A stretch of DNA of 64,000 bases, taken from Tricholoma matsutake. Lineage: Eukaryota; Basidiomycota; Agaricomycetes; Agaricales; Tricholomataceae. The stretch lies in assembly GCA_026075535.2 (NCBI GenBank), contig AP026544.2, positions 7,812,001-7,876,000 of the forward strand, written 5' to 3'. The position numbers and the translations under genes were made by a program. Positions 44,843 to 53,594 of this stretch are shown here, one piece after another. The notes under the pieces were generated by a model. The model worked only from the letters and a program-made list of their open reading frames with translations, was not told the origin of the DNA and searched no databases. Every line of letters starts with the position of its first letter. Position 1 is the first letter of the stretch.

Positions 44843-44854
44843 TAGTTTAGATCT
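44843..44854 (-). promoter_or_regulatory. Self-primer binding site of inner element
   Basis: In sense, AGATCTAAACTA lies 2 nt after the 5' LTR. It is exactly complementary to TAGTTTAGATCT inside the LTR (45101-45090), which would be the 5' end of the transcript. No TGG-starting tRNA site is present. This matches self-priming as in Tf1-type elements. Confidence 0.75.
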
Positions 44855-44856
44855 TA

Positions 44857-45578
44857 TGTTAAGGGCAAAGCCTCAACCACTCGATCTAGTTGATGTCATT
44901 GATGTCGTTCAACGAGGTGCTTCCTCGACGAGTCGTTCTGCACTAGTCTTACTTGGAGCATCCGATGTAAGATAGGTAGTGCACTCTAGCAGGACTTCTG
45001 CATAGAGTCGTTCAGGTTCATGCACTAAGGGGCTTCCTTAGTGGTTTCGAGTAAGTTCGCGAGTTGCAAGTTAAGGCTGTTAATTGCCTAGATCTAAACT
45101 AAGGACATCCCTACTACAAGTTGCAGTACTTATACTACGAGGGAGGTCCTTATCGTCCAATCGGAAAGATAGATGTGTATCAAGTAAGAATAGAAACAAT
45201 AGGCCTCATGCCTTGCATGAGGCGTCCGATGTCACGGAGTGCTGCAGTGCAGCATGTCAGGAAACAATAACAGATAAGCCTCATGCCTAGCATGAGGCGT
45301 CCGATGTCATGGATTCGATGTCAAGGATCTGATGTCATGGACCTCATGTCAGGAGGCTGTCGTATCACAGCATGTGTGGGAGTGGGTTTGGGTGCATGGA
45401 GTCACCATGCGTCAAGGATGCCTTCCACGGGAAGGGGATCGAATGCATGCAGTCGGCATGCGTTGTGTGTGTGTCTGGTGTCAAGGGCATGCCCTAGGCA
45501 TGAATCATGGAGTGCCTCCTGTCTGGAGGGGATCGTTGGGTTGGTCGTGTTCCATGAGTTACAAGGAAAATTGTAACA
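44857..45578 (-). repeat. 5' LTR of inner chromovirus
   Basis: 722 bp; about 112 bp longer than the other LTR because the CCTCATGC/GCATGAGG hairpin segment is duplicated around 45205-45340. TATAAGTA (45134-45127, minus strand) lies 33 nt upstream of the proposed transcript start at 45101. Confidence 0.92.
45127..45134 (-). promoter_or_regulatory. TATA box of inner chromovirus LTR
   Basis: TATAAGTA in sense, 33 nt before TAGTTTAGATCT, the proposed 5' end of the genomic RNA. Confidence 0.6.
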
Positions 45579-47497
45579 CGAGGCCACCAATACCATTGCC
45601 TCACATACTCAGAGGTCTTTGCCAGGCCAAAGTGCCTGATGATCGAGTGGGCTTGGTCGATGATATGGCCATGTAAAGTCATGTCCTTGGAGGGTGCCAA
45701 GGGAACACACACAATGTGTTCTCCTCCTTTGTTCTTCATCCATATTATACCATCGATCACCTCAAAGTCGGGGTGATCTTCCGGGTTATCCAGGACTTTG
45801 CCAAATACCTTGTCCTCCTTATATCCCCATCAGATGTCCTCATCCATCGGGTCCTGTTCTGACAAGGACACCTTCAAATCCTGGTGTTTGGCCAGTGATT
45901 CATATACCATGGAGTCTTCCCCTTGGGGCTCTTTAAGACCTCCCATCCCATTCTTGTCCTGCACACCGGCGAGCACTGCCATGGCCAGTTCTTGATCCTC
46001 AACCTGCTCATGCAAGGCTCTTAGATGCTCTTCTGCTTGACGGACCTGGGCCTTGGCAGATTGTTTCTTGATGACTCGATTCATAATTTCCAAATGACGA
46101 TCCCAGGGCAAGTCCTCGTGCATAGGATCAAGGCGTATGTCAGCGAACACATGATGTTGCACCAGGGGTGCATCTTCCCAGTCATCAAACTGGTAATACC
46201 GGGACAGGGCATCCACGACCTTGTTGAGGTTCCCTTTGACATACCATATGTCAAAGTTGAAGCGCGAGAGGTACTCCATCCACCGGGACTGACAGGCTGA
46301 TAATTGATGCTGGGTCTGGAAAAACTCCAAGGCCTTGTGATCTGTCACCATGTGAAGTCGCTGACCTATTAGCTTATCTTCCCACTTGAGAAGTGCCTCA
46401 AGGATCGCGATGGTTTCATGCTCAAAGGTCCTATAGTTCCTTTGAGCATCTGAGAACTTTTTGGATAGGAATCCGGCTGGTTGACAGCTCTGCCATTCAG
46501 GGCCCTGCCCGTACATGGCCCCAACCCCAAATACTGAAGCATCGCAAATCACCCAGATGGGCTCCTCTGAGCTGGCATCAATGGGTTTTAGAACCGGGGT
46601 CGAACAACAGATGTCTTTGATAGTCTGGAAACAGCTATCGTGCAGAGGACGCCAATGGAATGATTGTCCATTCTTTGTCATAGCGGAGAGTGGACTGGTG
46701 TATGCCAAAATATCAGGGAGGAAGTGGGCTAGGTACTGAACTAGTCCCAAGAACCGTTGAACCTCATGATAGTTTCAAGGCACCTTCCATTCTCGTATCC
46801 TCACCATTTTATCACTGTCAGCATGGAGGCCCTTGTCATCTATCATATGGCTGAGACATTCAAGTTTCTCAGCATATAGTTCACATTTATCTGCACGAAG
46901 GTACAGTTCGTGCTCTTGTAGTTTATTGAACACGAGCTGCAGGTGGTGTTGATGTTCAATGACTGAGTCGCTGAACACAAAGATATCATCGAGATAAGCA
47001 TGCATGAACCGTCTGATGTACTCCCTGAAGATGGAGTTCATCAATTGTTGGAAAGTAGCTGGGGCATTGCAATTGCCCTGCTGCATCACCAGGCTCTCAA
47101 AAGTGCCCAGTACCATCGTGAACACTGTTTTCCAGACATCCTCTGGGTCGACCAGAATCTGCTCATAAGCATCGGATAAGTCAATCTTCGAATGATACTT
47201 TGCTCGAGCTACATCCAGCCTGATCAGGTCCTGATCAGGGAAAGGCGTCACATTCTTGATGGTATTGTCATTCCTCTTTTTTGCGTTCACCATGGTACAG
47301 ATGTCCCCATTTTTCTTGGGGACCACCAGCATTGGAGCAGCTTGCTCCGTGCATGCTGGTCTCCACCATCCCGCCCAACAATACCTCTTGATCTTATTGG
47401 TGAGGGAGTGTTGCATCGAGTCGGGACACTTAGGTAAGTGGGAGTTATACCTCTTCTTTTCATCCACCAATGGGATTTGATGGTTGATCTCCCTCAT
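45579..47497 (-). pseudogene. Reverse transcriptase, RNase H and integrase N-terminus (outer element)
   Basis: RT: APMLVVPKKNGDICTMVNAK (about 47330), KIDLSDAYEQILVDPEDVW (about 47180), CNAPATFQQLMNSIF (about 47060), AYLDDIFVFS (about 46990, both Asp intact). RNase H: VICDASVFGVGAM (about 46545), TDHKALEFFQTQHQ, WYVKGNLNKVVDALSRY (about 46230). The integrase zinc finger starts AHSIIRHFGLAK at about 45650 and is cut at 45579 by the inner element, continuing at 36916. TGA at Arg positions near 46770 and 45835. Confidence 0.9.
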
Positions 47498-47506
47498 TGG
47501 AGGGAG

Positions 47507-48844
47507 TCATTCTGGTACACCCTGCAGGATGTCCTTGCAGACCTCAAGCCATTCCTCCTGCAACTGGGGAATGTCCTTCTTGCCCAAAGGTCCTTGGGCC
47601 TTTGCGCTCTCAGCTAGCTCTTTGCAGATAGCAAAGAGCACTTCATTCAGGTCTGACAGTTGCTGTTCTGAGAGCACCTCCTGCACTGTGGGGCAACCTA
47701 GATCGATCCCGCAATTCAGTCCCTCGGGGTATCTGTCCCGAGTAAACTCCTCAATGTATTCATCCCAATCGCCAGAGTCCTCGTGGTCGCTCTCTGGCTC
47801 CTGGTCAAGGCCCCTATTTGAGGAATCCAAGTCTTTGTCTTTGGGCCCCAGGAGGATGGGGTCTGATGTCCCCAATCCATGCCTCTTATGGGGATGATTC
47901 ACATTGTTCTCCTCCTTCATTGTCACGAAGGCCTGGCCTCTAGATGGAGGCTGGGCCAAAACCGAACTTATCCCTAGCTTATTGGGATCCTTCAATACAC
48001 TGACAGCAGCATGAGGGCCGCTGTCGAGTCACTCATCCTGTACAGGTTGAGTTCTCATGGCGTATCTGTGTACTTGTCAAAAAGTGCTTTCACTCTCGAC
48101 AATGGTGGGGAGGACCTGGCCCTGAAACCACACCTGGTCTCGCTCGAAGTCCAGGATGAGCCCATATTTCCTCATAAACACCATACCCACGATGGCATCA
48201 TATCTATCGAGGTTGATCACATTGAAATAATGATTGGCTCTTATGGTCCCTAATTTGAACTCTGCAAAGAGCCCAAAATTGATTTTGGACCGACTTCCCA
48301 CTGTACCTAGCTGGAGGGGCACTGGGTCCTCCAGCTCATGCACTTTCAGATTTGCAGATATGGTAAACTCAGGTGAAACCAAGTCCACTGTACACCCCGA
48401 GTCTAGAAGTACATTAGCTTCAAGACCATGGATCTTCATCCTTACGATGAAGCATCGGTTGTCCTTCTCAGTTCGAGGAGGTTGGACAATTTTCTGGGAT
48501 GACTTCCTCAGGGCAGGGGGGCGCCTGAGGTTCATGGAGATGGGAGGGGAGGAGTCAGTGATCACCCCCATCTGCTCAGGGGGATGACTTGGTTCAACCA
48601 TCTCCTCCTCAGAATCCTCCTCTGAGTCGGATACCAATTGCATGGAGGGACACAAGTCAGATGCTGAATCTGACTCATAATCGTAGATTGCCTCCTGGAT
48701 GGCTCCAAATTGTTTGGGGTCATCGCCTTCATTGGATCCTGATTCATTGTCTGAGTTCAGGGGGTATGGATCCCCATCAGAACTGTATTGGGATCCCAAC
48801 ACATCCTGGTCTGATTCCTCAGGATCACTATGAACTAACGCCAA
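47507..48844 (-). pseudogene. Protease region of outer element
   Basis: The aspartic protease signature NVLLDSGCTVDLVSPEF lies near 48400, and MVFMRKYGLILDFERDQVWF near 48160 forms the C-terminal part. An acidic N-terminal extension and an acidic linker to RT (47995-47507) complete the region. Retropepsin-like, cleaves the polyprotein. Confidence 0.82.
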
Positions 48845-51158
48845 TCATTCATCCTCCACTGGAGGGGGATCATTCTTGGTGCCTTCAAGTTCCTCGCAGG
48901 CAGCATACATCCTCGCACCCATATATGGTTTCGATTGTCCTGGGGTATTGTACTCGGGACACTTCTTATCAGTGGAGTAATGACCTAATCCCCAGCACTT
49001 GTAGCAGGTGGGAGGAGGCTTGGTTTCCTCATACTTTTTAGTAGGGGCATGATCTCTGGGAGTCCAGTCTCCAGATATGGATGTCTTCCTATCCTCCTGA
49101 CAAGGTTCCTTCCTCGTGGAAAACACTTTGCGAGTTCTATTGGCCCTGTCCCTGTTCCTAGGTCAACTGTCTCACCTGGGTGGATCTTGGGTTTGTTTGT
49201 GAGATCGCTCAGGGGACCGACCCTCCCGGGCGGAGGTGGTCACCTTGGGTTTTGGAACATCCTTACTGGAAGACAGGACCTCCACCAGGCACTTACACTC
49301 CTGGTATGGTATCCGTGGAACTGGTTTCCATGGAACAGCCTTTGTCAAATATGAAAGACACCATAGTCTGGGGTAACCCAGACAAAAGTTGGATCTTGAA
49401 GGTGAAACAGTCCAGGGCTCAGATCATCCTGGTAGCATATCGCTCCAGTTTATGGTAATAGCTGATGACTCCTTCGACTACATCATATTTCACCTTTGCA
49501 AAGTGATCGGCTGCATCATGGGTAGCATTGTCATGTATAAACTGATTGTATAGACCGGTGATCACATCCTTAAAAGACCACTGGGCCTGGTGGTGGTATA
49601 CTCCATCCACATTGTCCTCAAACCAGGTCAGGGCTACTCCTTCTAGGTACATGCCTGTATACTCGATCCTTTCGGCATCGAGACTGGGACCACTCATTTT
49701 GCTCACCTTCAACGATCGAAGGAGAGCATTCAGCCACCGTTTGAACACCTCAGTATCCGAGCTCCCACCATAAGTTGGGGGAGTGGGAACATGGGGTCCA
49801 TTCTTTTGATCTGGGAGTGATTCCACGGTTGCAGACACCTTATTGTTGATCTGCTGATGGAACTTGGCATGCATCGCCTTCAAATATTTGGAAGGGCGAT
49901 GGGTGCCTTTATCTCGGTAGGATTTGAGCTCCCCACCATACCCTCGTCGATGGGAATGGGCATCTGTGTGAGCAGAGGCAGATGGGGTATCTCCTCGATG
50001 ACTGATGCTTGGGTTGGGTCTCGACCTTGAGCAGGACCGAGAATTAGGGCGAAGGAGGCTATGCTCTTCGACCTCGTCCTCCTCAGCACTGGAAGGAGGA
50101 GTTTCCTCATCTCTATCGCTATCATCGCTGTCGCTGTCGGAAGGGGAGGAGTCACCTCCTCCACCTCCAATTCCCCTTGGCCCTCCATGCCCAGGGGTTT
50201 CTTCTCTTCTTCCTTGCTCTGGACAAATAGAGCTAGGAGCATGGCTGTGTGGGTTTTCCTTGGAAGAGGGGGCCTCTTCATATGGGAATCCCTTGACATC
50301 AAAACATATACCCTGGTCTGGGATATTGGTATGCTGTCCCTCATGGAGAGTGGAGTCTCTGAATCATTGAAGAGCCACTTTGCTGGCTCCATCATAGTGA
50401 ACCGACTTCTTTTGAGGGGTCCCAATGTTGGATTCCCTATGGTTTGAAGCGGGGGTCCCACCACGAGGGAGATTTGGAGTACTATTCTCCTCCCAGTCGG
50501 GAGGAGAGGTGGGGCCCTGACTACCAGATTCACGATGAATTTTGACAGAGAACCCCCTCATCAGCTCTTGTATTTGCACGTTGAGTTGAGTTGGATCATA
50601 ACTGTCCTGATCCAGGTGCCTGTTGATGATCTCACAGGCCAGAGTGGTGTATGAGGCTATGCTCCTTTCCTCCTGGCTAGGTGGAATGATGTTTTCAGGT
50701 TTCTTCTCCTCTCGACGTCGTTTGCTACTTCCCTCATCCATAGGTGTGGGTGAGGGAGTTGAGACTGGTCTACCAGATGGGCGCATGGGGTTCTCTTGTG
50801 GCGAGGTATTTCCGCAATTGTGGTGAGGGGCAGACTGGCTCTCCTGACTAGGGGAGAGTCTGGGCATACTCTCTGGAGAGCATGGACCCAAAGAGGGGGG
50901 AGGAGATGGGGAAGGTGAATCATTCCAACAATGGACCCTGCTAGCAGGAACTGGATCTTGGGTCGACAGTCTCAATGCCAAATTGACTTCTTCAACTTCT
51001 TCGATGGCACTCAACTGATTCCCATCAGCTGGGTTATGGGACCGGTCACCAGGGGGTTCTGAATCCGAACCACTTTTAGTCCTGGCTTGGGTGGTCTTCT
51101 TCTTTACTTTCATAGAGGACATGTCAGTCAGGCTGGGGTCCATCACGGGTAGTGTCAA
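48845..51158 (-). pseudogene. Gag of outer chromovirus
   Basis: Starts MTLPVMDPSLTDMSSMKVKK at 51158 with a long Ser/Pro-rich N-terminus (51158-50364), frameshifts near 50364 and 49880, a gag core (49883-49419: RWLNALLRSLKVSKM, GVALTWFEDNVDGVYHHQAQ, VITGLYNQFIH) and, after another shift, a knuckle CYKCWGLGHYSTDKKC near 49000. Its spacing is CX2CX4HX6C, two residues longer than the usual CX2CX4HX4C. Confidence 0.82.
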
Positions 51159-51299
51159 ACTTGGATCACGAGTCTAGATGAACTGTTGCTGGTGGCATCA
51201 GGGTCAATTTTGATATTACGGCACGATATGATGTTTGTGAAGGGGAAGTCGAGTGGACATTCTTTTGGTAAAATAACAGATTTGAGTGTTCAAAAAAGT

Positions 51300-51388
51300 G
51301 TAGTAAAGCGGAGGGGGTAGACTTATATCACATGCCGGAAGAACACGATTAAGATATATTTTGCTGTTGTGTAAAAAAGTCTATTGAT
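51300..51388 (-). repeat. 5' LTR remnant of outer chromovirus
   Basis: Matches the first 88 bases of 32543-32724; the rest of the LTR is missing where Tnp2 sequence starts. Confidence 0.85.
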
Positions 51389-51395
51389 GTTTATG

Positions 51396-51840
51396 TGATG
51401 CTGCCAAAAATACTCTGAGAAACCTGCCACTAATAGGCCCAGCAAAGAACACTTCTGTGACTGCTCTAGGTTTTGCAAAGGTCAACAAAACAAAGTCTCT
51501 CATTCCATGCACCTTAGACATGCTCCGTCTTGCAATGCTGACCTCAGGAAGAGATTGGCATGCTTTAGAAGGAGTGACAATTCCACTGCCATACAAATGA
51601 CCAGGACATCATGGGAGGGAGATTCTGGACCATCCAATGGAGCAAGCCTGCCCCAAGAAAGCTTATTGAATGCTGCAAATGCTGCAACACCAGCGATGGT
51701 ATGTCATATTCAATGTTAACCCTGCCAGTGGTTCACTAAACAACTCTAGTCAATTCCTGAGGCTCTGGACACAGACTTTGACTGTGGAGCGGTTGTTGGA
51801 ATGCCAGTGGAAATGATGGGTGCAGAGGCCCAGCCAACAG
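51396..51840 (+). pseudogene. N-terminal exons of second Tnp2 transposase
   Basis: Frame with HFCDCSRFCKGQQNKVS (about 51445), LRHAPSCNADLRKRLACFRR, then a likely intron (GTATGTCATATT at 51698 to ACTCTAG at about 51748) and an exon ending MGAEAQPT. The TIR element 51841-53586 interrupts it; after removal of one GCCAACAG copy it continues as DADTQT from 53595. Nearly identical to the fragment at 12372-12500 over 125 bp. Confidence 0.65.
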
Positions 51841-52086
51841 GAGGTCTTTACACTCCCCCCCCCCAATCCGATCAGACACCGCTTGGACACTCGGACAGTC
51901 CTAGGACTGTCCGAGTACTGTCCGAGGACTTTGCTCAGACTTTGCTCAGACTTCTTTGGCTGAAAGTCCTGCCAAACTAAATGTCCAGTCTGAGCTGAGT
52001 CCTCAGACTGTCCTAGGACTGTCCAAGCGTCTGAGCGGAGTCCGAGTTGCTTATATAATTGACTGAAAAATCAGTGGCTACTGCAG

Positions 52087-52149
52087 GGATTGAACCCTTG
52101 TAGTCACATGATAAAGTACATTTAAGGCAACAATATAACCGTTAGACTA
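52087..52149 (-). other. tRNA-like Pol III promoter, left, leftward
   Basis: A box TAGTCTAACGG (52149-52139) and B box GTTCAATCC (52095-52087) on the minus strand fit the consensus at every defined position. The T-arm-like AAGGG/CCCTG stem is 4/5 paired. Directed towards the left TIR. Confidence 0.65.
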
Positions 52150-52413
52150 AAGTATCATTACAGGTAGATAGTTTTATCTCTCTATGTACCACCCCAACTG
52201 TGATGACAAATCAACACAACCACATCACCAACAATGATGCCAGCTCATCATTGATCATCACCAACCACCACCACCACCACCACCACTCAACGACGATGCC
52301 TCCCTCCCATGTCCTGCTGCCACCACTGCCCCCTGAACACCCCACAGCCACGGGCCCCATGCCAGCACACAATGAAATGGGCCCAAACAACTCTATTGTC
52401 ATTTGGGCCCCAG

Positions 52414-52739
52414 GTGAGTTTTTTCTTTTTTCTTTCCTCATGTTTTCTTTAAGCTAACACATTTTTTCATTAATTATAGGTTATATCTATACTGTAGCAG
52501 CAAAATGACCCCAAAACCACCAAACGAGGAACAATGATGAGACCATGACCCAGCACCTGCCCCTGCCAGTGTGAGCAGCTGCTAACGATGACGACAGGGA
52601 ACAACAACACCACCCACCCCAGCCCTACGAGCCACTGCTTGTAGGGTGGACGACAGGTGGAATGACGATGATTAGGGTCCTAGGTAAGCTTTTTTTTCTT
52701 TTCTCATTTCATTTTTCGATGCTAACTAACTTTTTATAG
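52414..52739 (+). other. Two canonical introns inside the TIR element
   Basis: Intron 1 52414-52479 (donor CAG|GTGAGT, branch-like GCTAAC, acceptor ATTATAG, 66 nt). Intron 2 52684-52739 (donor TAG|GTAAGC, branch GCTAACTAAC, acceptor TTTATAG, 56 nt). The two look like copies of one another. Exons are low-complexity; the first (52200-52413) encodes a His run (NHHHHHHHHS) and ends in NSIVIWAPG. Spliced transcript likely; protein product doubtful. Confidence 0.6.
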
Positions 52740-53170
52740 GTACAAACTACTACTGGCAACGACGACAATGGGGGAACACCACCACCACCACTGCTGCAAG
52801 CCCCTGCTTGCAGGGTGGAAGGTGAGGGTGAAGAGACGAGGGGGAAGGGAGATGAGGGGGAAGGGAGATGAGAGGGAACAGAGACGAGGGGGAACAGAGA
52901 TGAGAGGGAAGGGAGACGACAACAAGTGGGGACACCCATGATGACACCCACCCCACGCCTACAAGCATCTGCTCGTGGGGTGGTTCAGGGGGGAGAAGAA
53001 TGGGGACAGGAGAGTGAGACGGCCAGGGGATGACCTGGGGAGAGATGAATGCTGCCATGAGCAACAGTTGCTCATGGTGGGTGTTTTTAATTTATTTTTA
53101 TTATTGATAGTTATGGCCCCCTCCCCTCGAGCTTGTGAGGGGAGGGCCTAGTATTACACATATTAATTAC
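52568..53170. other. Series of related hairpins
   Basis: GAGCAGCTGCT (about 52572), GAGCCACTGCT (52628-52640), AAGCCCCTGCT (about 52797), AAGCATCTGCT (about 52962) share RAGCNNCTGCT and sit in 8-10-bp stems. CCATGAGCAAC/GTTGCTCATGG (about 53057-53079) is a perfect 11-bp stem. Stronger hairpins follow: GGCCCCCTCCCCTC/GAGGGGAGGGCC (about 53114-53147) and CTCGCA/TGCGAG. Confidence 0.6.
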
Positions 53171-53278
53171 CTCTCGCACAGATGCGAGGGGGTCAATTTA
53201 ATAATCTATTCATGATATATATAAAAATTAGATTTCAGTAATAAATAGATATAATGTATGTGACTTTAAATGACTACT

Positions 53279-53350
53279 TGGCTTAAGTGGTAGAGTGTGC
53301 ATGTTTGGTCACCATGTGATTGCTAGTCCAGAAGTCTGTTGGTTCAATTC
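53279..53350 (+). other. tRNA-like Pol III promoter, right, rightward
   Basis: A box TGGCTTAAGTG (53279-53289, inside TGGCTTAAGTGGTAGAGTG, very tRNA-like) and B box GTTCAATTC (53342-53350) on the plus strand. Directed towards the right TIR, i.e. opposite to the left block. Confidence 0.7.
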
Positions 53351-53594
53351 CTGCTGTGCACACATCATTTTGTGAGACTTATAAGAATTTCTGTAAGTCT
53401 GGAACTTGGACAATACTTTAAAGGTGTAAGTAAATGCACAATTGATGTTGTCTGAGCAAAGTCTGAGTGCAGTCCTTGGACAGTCTGAGTGTCCGAGCAG
53501 AGTCCGAGTGAAGTCCTCAGACAGTCCAAGTGTCTGAGTGTGTCCAAGCGGAGTCCGCTTGGACTGGGGGGGGAGTGTAAAGTACGGCCAACAG

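Larger units (their letters stand above)
36917..45578 (-). mobile_element. Inner chromovirus (Ty3/gypsy), nearly full length
   Basis: LTRs at 36917-37526 (610 bp) and 44857-45578 (722 bp), both TGTTAAGGGC ... TTGTAACA. Flanks TGAGG (36912-36916) and CGAGG (45579-45583) are a 5-bp duplication with one C/T difference. Minus-strand order: self-primer site, gag, protease, coiled-coil linker, RT, RNase H, integrase, chromodomain, accessory ORF, PPT-like GCAGGGGGGTAA, 3' LTR. A solo LTR (42837-43533) lies between gag and protease. More than a dozen in-frame TGA, all at Arg positions, inactivate it. Confidence 0.93.
32543..51388 (-). mobile_element. Outer chromovirus (Ty3/gypsy) with extra ORF
   Basis: Read on the minus strand from the right: 5' LTR remnant (51388-51300), gag, protease, RT-RNase H, integrase, chromodomain, an extra ORF, polypurine tract AGAAGGGGAGAA (about 32736-32725) and full 3' LTR (32724-32543). 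The integrase region is split by the inner element 36917-45578, and the extra ORF by a MITE. Without insertions the element would be about 9.7 kb. The 5' LTR is cut at 51388, where Tnp2 sequence begins, so no target duplication can be read. Confidence 0.88.
51841..53586. mobile_element. TIR element with outward tRNA-like ends, introns and hairpins
   Basis: The inverted termini contain CTTTACACTCCCCCCCC (left) and GGGGGGGGAGTGTAAAG (right), followed inward by GTCCGAG/CTCGGAC-rich inverted repeats of about 170 bp. The 8-bp word GCCAACAG flanks both sides (51833-51840, 53587-53594); excision with one copy keeps the Tnp2 frame open. Inside: a minus-strand tRNA-like block near the left end, a plus-strand one near the right end, two canonical introns (52414-52479, 52684-52739) and a series of related hairpins. 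No transposase is encoded. Mobilisation in trans is inferred. Confidence 0.85.

Noticed and set aside
52200..52457. His-run protein as a metal-binding gene product
   Set aside because: The His run is a CCACCAC microsatellite; the related copy at 1803 has Thr instead. Not a conserved protein.
53270..53360. A functional tRNA gene
   Set aside because: A and B boxes are good, but the T stem is imperfect, no clean anticodon arm or acceptor pairing is visible, and it sits at the same place in a transposable element as its partner. Called tRNA-like only.
51841..53586. Assigning the element to hAT on the basis of the 8-bp repeat alone
   Set aside because: The flanking 8-mers lie 6-7 bases outside the clear TIR core and the outermost bases are not perfect inverses; KDZ-type elements also make 8-bp duplications.
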